From contig NZ_SSXC01000015.1 of assembly GCF_021699055.1 (NCBI RefSeq), positions 1 to 61,558 of the forward strand: a stretch of DNA of 61,558 nucleotides, read 5' to 3'. Below, in pieces: positions 8,667 through 16,894 of this stretch (the stretch's first letter is position 1; each line of letters opens with the position of its first letter). Source of the stretch: Blastococcus sp. MG754426 (GTDB lineage Bacteria > Actinomycetota > Actinomycetes > Mycobacteriales > Geodermatophilaceae). The notes under the pieces are model-generated. The model ran no database searches, was not told where the DNA came from, and worked only from the letters and a program-made list of their open reading frames with translations. The translations under genes were made by a program, and so were the position numbers.

Positions 8667-11512
8667 GGCGCCGGGTCCGCGAGGACTGGTGGGCGCAGGC
8701 CGACGTCGACCGGGCGCAGATCTTCGTGCCCGCCATCATCGGCGCCGGCATACTCGTCTCCGCCTTCACGCTGGTGCGCGACGCCCTGCACGGCCGCAAC
8801 CGGCGGGGGCGGGACCGGCGAACGTCGCTGCAGGGCCTGGCCACGGCGCACGGCGTCCGGACCGGCGACCCCCCGGAGGCCGCGCTCCCGGCCGGTCTCC
8901 GGCTCCGCGTCCACTACCTGCTGCTGGCCCTGAGCGCCGGCGCGCTGGCGGTCTACGGGGCCCGGGGCGCGACGAAGAACTACACCCAGGCCGCGGGCAT
9001 GTTCGGCGCCGGCGTGTCGTGGCTGTACGCCCTCCTCCTCCTCGCCGCCGGAGCGATGGCCGCCCTCGCCATCACCTCCCTGGTCCTCCTCGTCCGCTGG
9101 CCCGACGTCCCCGGGCCGGTCCGGCCGCTGCTGGTCAGCACCCCGCTCGGCCGGCGGCCGCCGGCACCGGGCGCCCCGTCCGGGCTCGGGGTGCTGCTGC
9201 TCGGCTGGGCCGCGGTGCTCACCGGCGCCGCCGCGGCCCAGTTCACCTTCACCGTCGCGGGGGCACCCCAGCTGCTCGAGGGGGTGGACGAGACCGTGCC
9301 GGAGCTGCCCGGGTGGACAGGGCTGCCCCTGGAGCTGGTCGGCACGGTGCCTGTCGCCGTCGCGCTGTCGGTCCTGGTCGGCCTGCTCACCCGGCGCTGC
9401 CCGCCGTTCGCGCTCGGGCAGCTGACCGTGGTGGGCCTCTCCCTGGGGGCGCACCTGTGGTTCACCGACGCGGTGGAACGCGCCCACCCGCCCGACGGCC
9501 CGCTCGCGGGCCTGCTCGACTCGCTGCCCAGCGGCCCCGCCCTGCAGGCGACGCTGCTGGCCGGGTTCGTCCCCCTCGCCGTCCACGTGCGCACCCGCCG
9601 GCGCGGGCCGGCGCTGGCCGTCCTCGGCGGCACCGCCGCGCTCCTGGCCGGCTACGCGGTCCAGCTCGTGCGCGACCGGCTCTACTGGCCCTCCGACGTC
9701 GGCGCCGGCGTGCTCATCGGCACGGCGCTGGTGCTCGGCACCTGGTGGGCGCTGGAACGGCGCGGGCTGCACCGGGACTGCAGCGGATGCCCGTGGCAGC
9801 CGGCCGGTGCCACCCCGACCCCGGGCCTGGTGAGCCTGGGGCCCGCGCGTGAGCGGACCGTCCGGCGCCTGGCCCGGGCGTGGCTGGCCGGGGCGCTGGC
9901 GTTGTTCGCCGTCCTCGCCCTGGTGGAGGGGCTGCCCACCAGCCCGGAGGGCGACACGATGGGTGCGGAGCTGTCCCGGACCCTCCAGCTCGGGCTGCTC
10001 GCGCTGGCCGCGGTGGGGCTGCTGGTGGCGCTGCGGTCCGAGGCCGTCGGCGCCCTGCTGGCCGCCGTCGCCGGCACGGCCCTGGGCATCTTCGCCGCCA
10101 TCACGTACCAGCCGTGGGTGAGCCTGCTCGTCGGTGCCGTCTTCCTGCTGCCGGCCGTCGGCTTCTGGCTGGTCTGGCAGCACCGCAGCTCGCTGCGGGC
10201 GGTGACCACCCTGGCGCTGGTGACCGCGCTGGTGCTCGGCGGCACCTACGGCGCCGCGGCGGCGGTGTACGAGCGGCTCTTCGGGCCGGCGCACCCCGTC
10301 TCCGCCACCCTGCCGCTCGAGGTGGACCGGGTGCTCTGGGCCTGGTCCGGCGGCGTGACCGGGCGGTCGGCACAGGTGGTCGCCGGCCTGGCGGACCCGT
10401 CCTCCACCGCCCGCCTGGCGGTGACCCCGGTCGACGGCGGCGCACCGCGGCGCTCCGCCGCCGTCGCCCCCACCGCACGCGGCGTCGTCCGGCTCGCCGT
10501 CGACGGCCTGTCGCCCGGCACGGCGTACCGCTGGACGGTCGAGGTCGACGGCCGGCCGGACGAGGGGCGCGGCCGGGGCGGCTTCCGGACCGTCCCCGAG
10601 GGCCCGGCGTCGTTCACCCTCGCGGTCGCCGGCTGCGCGCGCACCGGCTCCAGCGGGGCGGTGTTCGACGCGATCGCCCACGTCGACCCGCTGCTCTACC
10701 TCCAGACCGGCGACCTGCACTACGCGGACGTCTCCCGGGACGACGTCGGCGCCTTCGGCGACCGGTACGAGGACGTGCTCACCGCCCCGGCCCAGGCGGC
10801 GCTGTACCGCGAGGTCCCGGTGGCGTACGTGTGGGGTGACCACGACTTCGGCGGGGACGGGTCCGACGCCTCCTCCCCCGTCGGGCCGGCCGCGCGGCAG
10901 GCCTACCGCGAGTACGCGCCGCACCACCCCCTGCCGGACGAGGGCGCCGTGTACCAGGCCTTCACCGTGGGCCGGGTACGCGTCGTCATGACCGACACCC
11001 GGTCCGAGCGCACCGCGACCTCGATGCTCGGCGCCGAGCAGAAGGCCTGGCTGGCCGACGAGCTGGTGCGCGCCGCGCGCACCCACGCGGTCGTGCTCTG
11101 GGTGAACCCCGACCCGTGGGTGGCGCCGGCCGGACCCGGCCGGGACGACTGGGGCGGCTACGCCGACGAGCGGCGCGAGCTGGCCGACGTCGTCGCCGGT
11201 GCGGGCATCGACAACCTCGTCATGCTGTCGGGGGACGCGCACATGGTCGCCGTCGACGACGGCACCCACACCGGCTACGCCACCGCGGGCGGGCCGGGGT
11301 TCCCGCTGCTGCACGCGGCGGCGCTGGACCGCCCGGGCTCGGTCAAGGGTGGGCCGTACAGCGAGGGCGCCTTCCCGGGGGCCGGCCAGTTCGGCACGGT
11401 CGCGGTGGCGGACGACGGCGGGCCCACGGTGACCGTCACCCTCGCGGGCTGGACGTGGGAGGGCGAGCAGCTGGTCTCGCACACCGTGACGGTGGCCGCG
11501 CCGCCCGGCTGA
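8663..11512 (+). CDS. Membrane protein: degenerate PAP2-like region fused to PhoD-like metallophosphoesterase
   Basis: A 949-residue fusion. Residues 1-540 hold about twelve hydrophobic helices. Within them LPSGPALQATLLAGF (Pro289-Gly291) and LYWPSDVGAGVLIG look like PAP2 motifs 2 and 3 in which the catalytic histidines are gone (PSGP for PSGH). Residues about 545-645 form a fibronectin-like N-terminal PhoD domain. Residues about 650-949 are a metallophosphoesterase of the PhoD type, with metal-site motifs GDLHYAD (683-689), VWGDHDFGGDG and MLSGDAHM. PhoD enzymes hydrolyse phosphodiesters or monoesters outside the membrane, usually with iron and calcium; here the domain is tethered by the membrane part. 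The GTG at 8663 overlaps the dikinase stop by 4 nt. Confidence 0.8.
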   Translation: MRRRVREDWWAQADVDRAQIFVPAIIGAGILVSAFTLVRDALHGRNRRGRDRRTSLQGLATAHGVRTGDPPEAALPAGLRLRVHYLLLALSAGALAVYGARGATKNYTQAAGMFGAGVSWLYALLLLAAGAMAALAITSLVLLVRWPDVPGPVRPLLVSTPLGRRPPAPGAPSGLGVLLLGWAAVLTGAAAAQFTFTVAGAPQLLEGVDETVPELPGWTGLPLELVGTVPVAVALSVLVGLLTRRCPPFALGQLTVVGLSLGAHLWFTDAVERAHPPDGPLAGLLDSLPSGPALQATLLAGFVPLAVHVRTRRRGPALAVLGGTAALLAGYAVQLVRDRLYWPSDVGAGVLIGTALVLGTWWALERRGLHRDCSGCPWQPAGATPTPGLVSLGPARERTVRRLARAWLAGALALFAVLALVEGLPTSPEGDTMGAELSRTLQLGLLALAAVGLLVALRSEAVGALLAAVAGTALGIFAAITYQPWVSLLVGAVFLLPAVGFWLVWQHRSSLRAVTTLALVTALVLGGTYGAAAAVYERLFGPAHPVSATLPLEVDRVLWAWSGGVTGRSAQVVAGLADPSSTARLAVTPVDGGAPRRSAAVAPTARGVVRLAVDGLSPGTAYRWTVEVDGRPDEGRGRGGFRTVPEGPASFTLAVAGCARTGSSGAVFDAIAHVDPLLYLQTGDLHYADVSRDDVGAFGDRYEDVLTAPAQAALYREVPVAYVWGDHDFGGDGSDASSPVGPAARQAYREYAPHHPLPDEGAVYQAFTVGRVRVVMTDTRSERTATSMLGAEQKAWLADELVRAARTHAVVLWVNPDPWVAPAGPGRDDWGGYADERRELADVVAGAGIDNLVMLSGDAHMVAVDDGTHTGYATAGGPGFPLLHAAALDRPGSVKGGPYSEGAFPGAGQFGTVAVADDGGPTVTVTLAGWTWEGEQLVSHTVTVAAPPG

Positions 11513-11587
11513 CGCAGTGCGGGAGGTCCCCCGGCCCGGGCCGGAAGACCCTGCTGCCGGGGGCGGCCACGGGGGTGCACTCCTGGG

Positions 11588-14026
11588 GTGACCACGCAGC
11601 TGCAGGTGGGCAGCCGGGACCTGGGACCGGGCGGCTCGGGACCGCCGCGGGCCGGCCGCTCCCCGGTGCACCGCTACCACGTCGACCTCGTCCGCGTCCT
11701 CCTCGGCGCGGCGGTGCTCGGCCTCGGGTTCCTCGTCGCGCAGCGCGGTGAGCTGCCCACCTTCGAGCGCGACCTGTTCCAGCTGGTCAACGGCCTGCCG
11801 GCGGGCATCTTCCCGGTGGTGTGGGTGGTCATGCAGCTCGGCAACGCGGTGGCCGTCCCGGTCCTCGCGGCCGCCGCGCTCGCCGCCCGCCAGGTGCGCA
11901 TGGCGCGGGACCTGCTGGTCTCCGGGCTGCTCGCCTACGTCGCGGCCGACCTGGTGAAGGGAGTGGTCCGGCGGGAGCGGCCCGGCGGCTTCGCCGTCGA
12001 GGTGAACTTCCCCGAGGGCCCGGTGGGTGGCCTGGGCTTCATCTCCGGCCACTCCGCGGTCGCCGCCGCCCTGGCGACGGCCGCGGTGCCCTACCTCTCC
12101 CGCCGCATGCGGCGCGTCGTCTGGGTGCTGGCCTGGTCGGTGGCGCTGGGCCGCATCTACGTGGGCGCCCATCTGCCCCTCGACGTCGTCGGCGGCGTCG
12201 CCGTCGGCTGGGCCATCGGCTCGCTGGTGCACTGGGTCTTCGGGGTGCCACGGCGCGAGGTCGACCCGCGCCGGCTGAGCGGCCTGCTGACCCGGCTGGG
12301 CATGCCCGTCCGGGACCTCTGCCCGGCCGAGGTCGATGCGCGCAGCTCGCACCCCTTCGAGGCCACGACCGCACACGGCTGGCGGCTGTACGTGAAGTAC
12401 CTGGAGCCGGACCGCGCCGAGCGGGACTGGCTGTACCGCCTCTACCGGCTGCTGGCCGTCCGGGACGTCAAGGACGCCGACGCCGTGGCGCCCCTGGGGC
12501 AGCAGGCCGAGCACGAGGCGGTCGCCGCGATGACCGCCCGGGAGCGCGGGGTGCGGACGCCGCGCATCCTCCTGGCCCGGGGCGACGACCGCGGCGCCGT
12601 CGTCGTGCAGGAGTTCCTCCCCTCCCGGCCGCTCGACGAGCTCCCGGCCGAGGCCCTCACCCCGGAGCTGCTGGACGCGGTCTGGGAGCAGGTCGGCCTG
12701 CTGCGCCAGGCGCGCGTCGCCCACCACGACCTGGTCGCGGGCAGCGTCGTGGTCGACGACGTCGGCCGGCCCTGGATCGTCGACTTCGGCAACGCCCTCA
12801 CGGGCGCCTCCGACGACTCGCTGGCCGGGGACGTCGCCGAGCTGCTGGCCGCCCTCGCCCTGCTCGTCGAGCCCCGGCTGGTGGTCGCGTCGGCCGTGGA
12901 CCGGCTCGGACCGGCACCGGTCGCCGCGGCGCTGCCCGCCCTCGCCCCGCTCAGCCTCTCCTCGGCGACCCGCGCCCGGCTGCGGGCCCGGCCGGACCGC
13001 CTGCACCTGCTGCGCGCCGAGATCCGGGCGCGGCTCGGCCTGCCCGACCCCGACCGCCCGGAGTTCGCGCCCGCCGGCTGGCCGGCGCGCACCGCCGTGG
13101 CCGTGGGCTCGCTCGGTGCCCTCGTGGGTGTGCCGCTGCTGGCCGGGGCCGGCCCGATGGCCGAATCCGTCGAGCGCGGTGGCTGGCGGTGGCTCGGCGC
13201 TGCCGTGGCGCTGGCGGTCCTCGCCCGCGCGGCGATGGCCGTGGGCGCGTTGCTGACCGTGGAGCGGCGGATCGCCCTGGGCCGGACGTACGGCGCCGGG
13301 ATGGTGGCCGACAGCGCCATGCTGCTGCACGGTCACGACGGATGGCGGCGCGCGGCCGCCCGCTTCCTGGAGCGGGCCGGGGTGCTGCCGGAGGCGGCCC
13401 GGGCGGCCCTGGCCCGGTTCACCGCCGGGGCCGTGGTCGCCGCCGTCCTGGTCGCCGTGGCGACGTTCGCCCTCGCCGTGGTGGAGGGTCGGCTGACCGG
13501 CTGGCGCACGCCCGAGGCGCTGGTGCCCGCCGTCCTCGTCGGGCTCGGGGCGTGGGCGCTCGTGCTCACCGGGCAGTGGCTCGCCCTGCGCGGGTCGGGG
13601 GCGACCCCGGCCCGGACCGCGCCACGGGAGGACGTCGGGCAGGCGCTGCGCGACCTGCTGTCGCTCCGCCGGCAGGGCGTCGAGCGGCCGCCGTGGCGGC
13701 GCGGTGCCCAGCTGGCGTGGACGGTCGCGGGCGTCTTCCTCGAGGCCGCCGTCCTGGCCGCGGCGCTGCACAGCGTCGGCGGTCAGGTCGCGCTCCTCGC
13801 GACCGCGACGGTCTACGGCGCGCTCCACCTGCTGTGGTCGGTCGTCCCCGTCACGGCCGCACCCGGTGCCGCCGACGTGGCGCTGCTGCTGGCCCTCACC
13901 GGGCTGGGGGCGCCGCTGGCCAGCGCCTGCGCCGCGGTGCTGCTCTTCCGGCTGCTCACCTTCTGGCTGCCGGCCGCGGCGGGAGCCGCCCTCACCGCCC
14001 GGTTCGAGCACCGCTTCGGGCTGTGA
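11588..14026 (+). CDS. PAP2 phosphatase - kinase-like - flippase-like (UPF0104) three-part membrane fusion
   Basis: An 812-residue protein. Residues 25-220 are a PAP2 lipid phosphatase with all three motifs: KGVVRRERP, ISGHSAV (His155) and GRIYVGAHLPLDV (His195). Residues about 225-470 are a kinase-like fold whose catalytic loop reads HHDLVAGS (Asp381) and metal loop VDFGNAL (Asp399). Residues about 495-812 carry seven or so helices resembling the lysylphosphatidylglycerol-synthase transmembrane (flippase-like) family. It may dephosphorylate, phosphorylate and move a lipid carrier, but no substrate can be named. The GTG at 11588 is the first start and its ribosome binding site is weak. The next gene overlaps by 4 nt. 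Confidence 0.8.
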   Translation: MTTQLQVGSRDLGPGGSGPPRAGRSPVHRYHVDLVRVLLGAAVLGLGFLVAQRGELPTFERDLFQLVNGLPAGIFPVVWVVMQLGNAVAVPVLAAAALAARQVRMARDLLVSGLLAYVAADLVKGVVRRERPGGFAVEVNFPEGPVGGLGFISGHSAVAAALATAAVPYLSRRMRRVVWVLAWSVALGRIYVGAHLPLDVVGGVAVGWAIGSLVHWVFGVPRREVDPRRLSGLLTRLGMPVRDLCPAEVDARSSHPFEATTAHGWRLYVKYLEPDRAERDWLYRLYRLLAVRDVKDADAVAPLGQQAEHEAVAAMTARERGVRTPRILLARGDDRGAVVVQEFLPSRPLDELPAEALTPELLDAVWEQVGLLRQARVAHHDLVAGSVVVDDVGRPWIVDFGNALTGASDDSLAGDVAELLAALALLVEPRLVVASAVDRLGPAPVAAALPALAPLSLSSATRARLRARPDRLHLLRAEIRARLGLPDPDRPEFAPAGWPARTAVAVGSLGALVGVPLLAGAGPMAESVERGGWRWLGAAVALAVLARAAMAVGALLTVERRIALGRTYGAGMVADSAMLLHGHDGWRRAAARFLERAGVLPEAARAALARFTAGAVVAAVLVAVATFALAVVEGRLTGWRTPEALVPAVLVGLGAWALVLTGQWLALRGSGATPARTAPREDVGQALRDLLSLRRQGVERPPWRRGAQLAWTVAGVFLEAAVLAAALHSVGGQVALLATATVYGALHLLWSVVPVTAAPGAADVALLLALTGLGAPLASACAAVLLFRLLTFWLPAAAGAALTARFEHRFGL

Positions 14027-15111
14027 GCACGCCTCTCCCCGGCCGGTCCCGCCCCGGTCGCGCCCGGGCGGTCCTCACCGGCCGGGTCGCGCGGGCGCTC
14101 CTCACGGTCGGCGTCCTGGTGGTCGTCTTCGCCGGCATCCTGCCCCGCATCGCCGACTACGACCGGGCGTTCGGCCTGGTGCGCGCGCTCACGTGGCGGG
14201 AGGTGGTCCTCGTCGCCGCCGTCGCCGCGGTGAACCTGGTCTCCTACGCGCCCCTCTGGATGGCCGCCGTACCCGGGCTGCGGCTGGGCCGGGCGGTCCT
14301 CGCCGACCAGGCGTCCACCGCGATCGCCAACACCGTGCCGGCCGGGTTCGCCTTCGGGGTGGGGACGACGGCGGCGATGTACCACTCCTTCGGCGTGCCA
14401 CCGGCGGCCATCGCGCGCGCGGTCACGCTCACCGGCGTCTGGAACAACCTCGTCAAGCTCGCCATGCCGGCGGTGGCGCTCGGTGGTCTGGCGCTCGCCG
14501 GCGACACCTCGCCGGCCCTGGCGACCGCGGCCGCCCTCGGCAGCGGCCTGCTCGTGCTGGCCGTCGCCGCCCTGGTGCTGGCCCTCACGTCCCACCGGGC
14601 CGCCGCGACGCTGGCCTCGGGGGCGGAACGGCTGTCGGCCCGGGCACTGCGCCGGTGGGGGCGCCGACCTCCCTCCGGCTGGGTGGCGCGCACCGAGACC
14701 TTCCGGACGGAGTCCCTGGGGCTGGTCCGCGACCGGTGGCACCTCCTCACCGCCGCAGCGGTGGGCAGCCACACGGCCCTGTTCGTCCTCCTGCTCGTCT
14801 GCCTGCGGACCGTCGGCGGGGAGGGCGCCGGCGTCCCCTGGCTCGCCCTCCTGGCCGTCTTCTCGGTCACCCGGCTGGTGACCGCGGTACCGATCACCCC
14901 CGGAGCGCTCGGCATCGCCGAGCTCAGCTACGTCGCGGGGCTCACGGCCGTCGGCGTGGACGCGGCCGCGGCGGCCGGGGCGGTGCTCGTCTTCCGGCTG
15001 CTCACCTGGTTCCTGCCCATCCCGCTGGGCGCGCTCGCCTGGGTGCTGTGGCGCCGGGGTGCGGGTCGGGTGACCGCTCGCGTGCCGCAGGGCGCCGTGG
15101 TCCGGGGGTGA
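14023..15111 (+). CDS. Flippase-like membrane protein, UPF0104 / LPG-synthase TM family
   Basis: A 362-residue integral membrane protein with about eight helices. Features typical of the lysylphosphatidylglycerol synthase transmembrane family are SYAPLWMAAVPGLRLGRAVL, NTVPAGFAFGVGTTA and the C-terminal VTAVPITPGALGIAELSYVAG. There is no C-terminal aminoacyltransferase domain, so it is not a complete MprF. It repeats the third domain of the preceding protein, to which it is coupled by a 4-nt overlap, and a PAP2 phosphatase follows with another 4-nt overlap. Together they suggest handling of a polyprenyl or phospholipid intermediate (inference). Confidence 0.82.
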   Translation: MSTPLPGRSRPGRARAVLTGRVARALLTVGVLVVVFAGILPRIADYDRAFGLVRALTWREVVLVAAVAAVNLVSYAPLWMAAVPGLRLGRAVLADQASTAIANTVPAGFAFGVGTTAAMYHSFGVPPAAIARAVTLTGVWNNLVKLAMPAVALGGLALAGDTSPALATAAALGSGLLVLAVAALVLALTSHRAAATLASGAERLSARALRRWGRRPPSGWVARTETFRTESLGLVRDRWHLLTAAAVGSHTALFVLLLVCLRTVGGEGAGVPWLALLAVFSVTRLVTAVPITPGALGIAELSYVAGLTAVGVDAAAAAGAVLVFRLLTWFLPIPLGALAWVLWRRGAGRVTARVPQGAVVRG

Positions 15112-15758
15112 CCGTGGACGTGCGGCGCCGGTGGGCCGATGCCGCCACCGTCGCCGGTGGTGCGGCGATCGCGGGGCTCTGCGCGCGGGTGGTGGCGCCG
15201 GGCACCGTGGGCGACCTCGAGCGCCGGGTGTTCGAGCTGGTCAACCACCGCTCCGACGTCTGGCAGTGGCCGCTGTGGTCGGTGCAGCTGGTCGGGGTGC
15301 TGGGCATGCCGCTGCTCGTCGCGACCGGCGCGCTGGTGCTCCGCCGGTGGCGCCTCGCCGGTGCGCTGGTGCTCCTCGTGCCGCTCAAGCTCCTCGTCGA
15401 ACGGGCGGTGCTGAAGGAGCTGGTGCACCGCGAGCGCCCGGGGACGACGATCCCCGGAGCGGTGCTGCGCGACGTCCCCTCAGCGGGCGCCTCGTTCCCC
15501 TCGGGGCACGCGATCATCGCCTTCGGGATCGTCGTGCTGCTGCTGCCCCACCTCCCGCGAGGCCGCTGGCGGGTGGCGGTGGTGGTCCTGGCCGTGCTGA
15601 ACTCCGCGGCGCGCGTCTACCTGGGCGGGCACGCGCCGCTGGACGTGGTGGGTGGCGCCGCGACCGGCGCGGCGCTGGGGGCCGTGCTCAACCTCGGGGT
15701 GGGCGTCCCCCGCCGGACGGCGGAGCCACGGCCGGCCGGCCGGCCCGCTCACGGGTGA
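15108..15758 (+). CDS. PAP2-family lipid phosphatase
   Basis: A 216-residue phosphatase with five or six helices. All PAP2 motifs are intact: KELVHRERPG, FPSGHAIIA (His134) and ARVYLGGHAPLDVVGG (His175). Members dephosphorylate phosphatidic acid, phosphatidylglycerol phosphate or undecaprenyl pyrophosphate at the outer membrane face. It is the last gene of the 4-nt-overlap operon 14023-15758. After it, 15759-15970 holds no gene and I see no convincing terminator there. Confidence 0.88.
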   Translation: MTVDVRRRWADAATVAGGAAIAGLCARVVAPGTVGDLERRVFELVNHRSDVWQWPLWSVQLVGVLGMPLLVATGALVLRRWRLAGALVLLVPLKLLVERAVLKELVHRERPGTTIPGAVLRDVPSAGASFPSGHAIIAFGIVVLLLPHLPRGRWRVAVVVLAVLNSAARVYLGGHAPLDVVGGAATGAALGAVLNLGVGVPRRTAEPRPAGRPAHG

Positions 15759-15970
15759 CGGCCCCACCGACCGGCGCACCGGGGCCGATCGTCACCTGCG
15801 ACCACGACCGTCGCCCCTGACCCGCCGCATCCGGTCCCGCGACCATCGGGTGGTCACGCGCCACCCGCCGGAGGGACCGGGCACGCCGATCCACCTCCGC
15901 CCGTCCCCCGCCGGCACGGGTGCGTGGTCCGCCGGTGCCCCGGCGGCGTCGCGACCGCTCGGAGGTCAGG

Positions 15971-16894
15971 GTGAGCACGGTGCGCCAGGCCCGCTGGACG
16001 GGCATCGCCCTCGCCGCGGCGGCGCTGGTGGCCCTCGTCGTGGCGGTCGTGCTGGCGGGGGGTGGGGGATCCGGCGACCGCGCCGCGGACGGCACCGGAT
16101 CCGCCCCGGCGACCACCACCGTGCCGCCCTCGACGGTGCCGCCCTCCGCCGTCCCGCCCGAGCCGTCCACGAGCCCGGCGCCGTCCACGAGCACGGTGCC
16201 GGGTCCGCCGGCCACCGTGCCGCCGGCCTCCCCCTCCCCTCCGGCGGCCGCGGTCCCCGCGGCGCTCCGCGGCCAGGACGTCTCCACCGTCCCCACCGAC
16301 CGGCGGGTGGTGGCGCTCACCTTCGACGCCGGGGCCGGCAGCTCGGGCCTCGCCTCGATCCTCCGGACGCTCGCCGACGAGCGCGTGCCGGCGACGTTCT
16401 TCCTCACCGGCCGCTGGGCCGCGGCCGATCCCGCCGGCGTCGAGGCCATCCGCGCCGCCGGGCACCGCATCGGCAACCACTCGGCCACCCATCCCCACCT
16501 CACCGGGCTGTCCACCGCCGCGATCGCCGCGGAGGTGCGCGGCGCGGAGGCCACGCTGCGAGCCGCCGGGGTCGATCCGCGGCCGCTGTTCCGCTTCCCC
16601 TTCGGGGACCGCGACGCCCGCACCGTCACCGCGGTCAACGACCTGGGGTACGTGGCGGTGCGGTGGACCGTGGACACGCTCGGCTGGCAGGGCACCAGCG
16701 GCGGCCGCACCGCCACATCGGTCGTCGACCGGGTGATGGGTGCGCTGCAGCCCGGCGAGATCGTCCTCATGCACGTCGGCGCGCACCCCGAGGACGGCAG
16801 CACGCTCGACGCCGACGCGCTGCCGGCGCTGGTCGACCGGATCCGCGCGGCCGGCTACGGGTTCGTCACCCTCGACGCGCTGTTCCCGGGCTGA
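15971..16894 (+). CDS. Secreted polysaccharide deacetylase (NodB-like)
   Basis: A 307-residue protein with an N-terminal membrane anchor or signal sequence (about 9-32, GIALAAAALVALVVAVVLA), a Pro/Ser/Thr-rich linker to about residue 95 that should span the wall, and a NodB deacetylase domain (about 105-305). Motifs seen: LTFDAGAG (the family has TFDDG; the second Asp is Ala), HSATHPHL (metal histidines), RFPFGDRD and the C-terminal LMHVGAH. Such enzymes remove N-acetyl groups from peptidoglycan or chitin-like polymers. The GTG at 15971 follows GGAGGT by 4 nt; a second in-frame GTG is at 15980. The 3' end overlaps the convergent acyltransferase by 29 nt. Confidence 0.85.
   Translation: MSTVRQARWTGIALAAAALVALVVAVVLAGGGGSGDRAADGTGSAPATTTVPPSTVPPSAVPPEPSTSPAPSTSTVPGPPATVPPASPSPPAAAVPAALRGQDVSTVPTDRRVVALTFDAGAGSSGLASILRTLADERVPATFFLTGRWAAADPAGVEAIRAAGHRIGNHSATHPHLTGLSTAAIAAEVRGAEATLRAAGVDPRPLFRFPFGDRDARTVTAVNDLGYVAVRWTVDTLGWQGTSGGRTATSVVDRVMGALQPGEIVLMHVGAHPEDGSTLDADALPALVDRIRAAGYGFVTLDALFPG

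Noticed and set aside
11531-11544. The palindrome CCGGCCCGGGCCGG before the three-domain gene
   Set aside because: GC-rich self-complementarity of this kind is common here, and it does not match the GGGAC-N4-GTCCC pattern.
7679-14011. A 2110-residue open frame on the minus strand
   Set aside because: It lies opposite four well-recognised plus-strand genes and its translation is low-complexity Arg/Gly/Pro text, the usual antisense shadow in very GC-rich DNA.
15759-15970. Weak DevR-like half-sites before the deacetylase gene
   Set aside because: GGGCCGATCGTCAC and similar strings have too many mismatches to separate from background.
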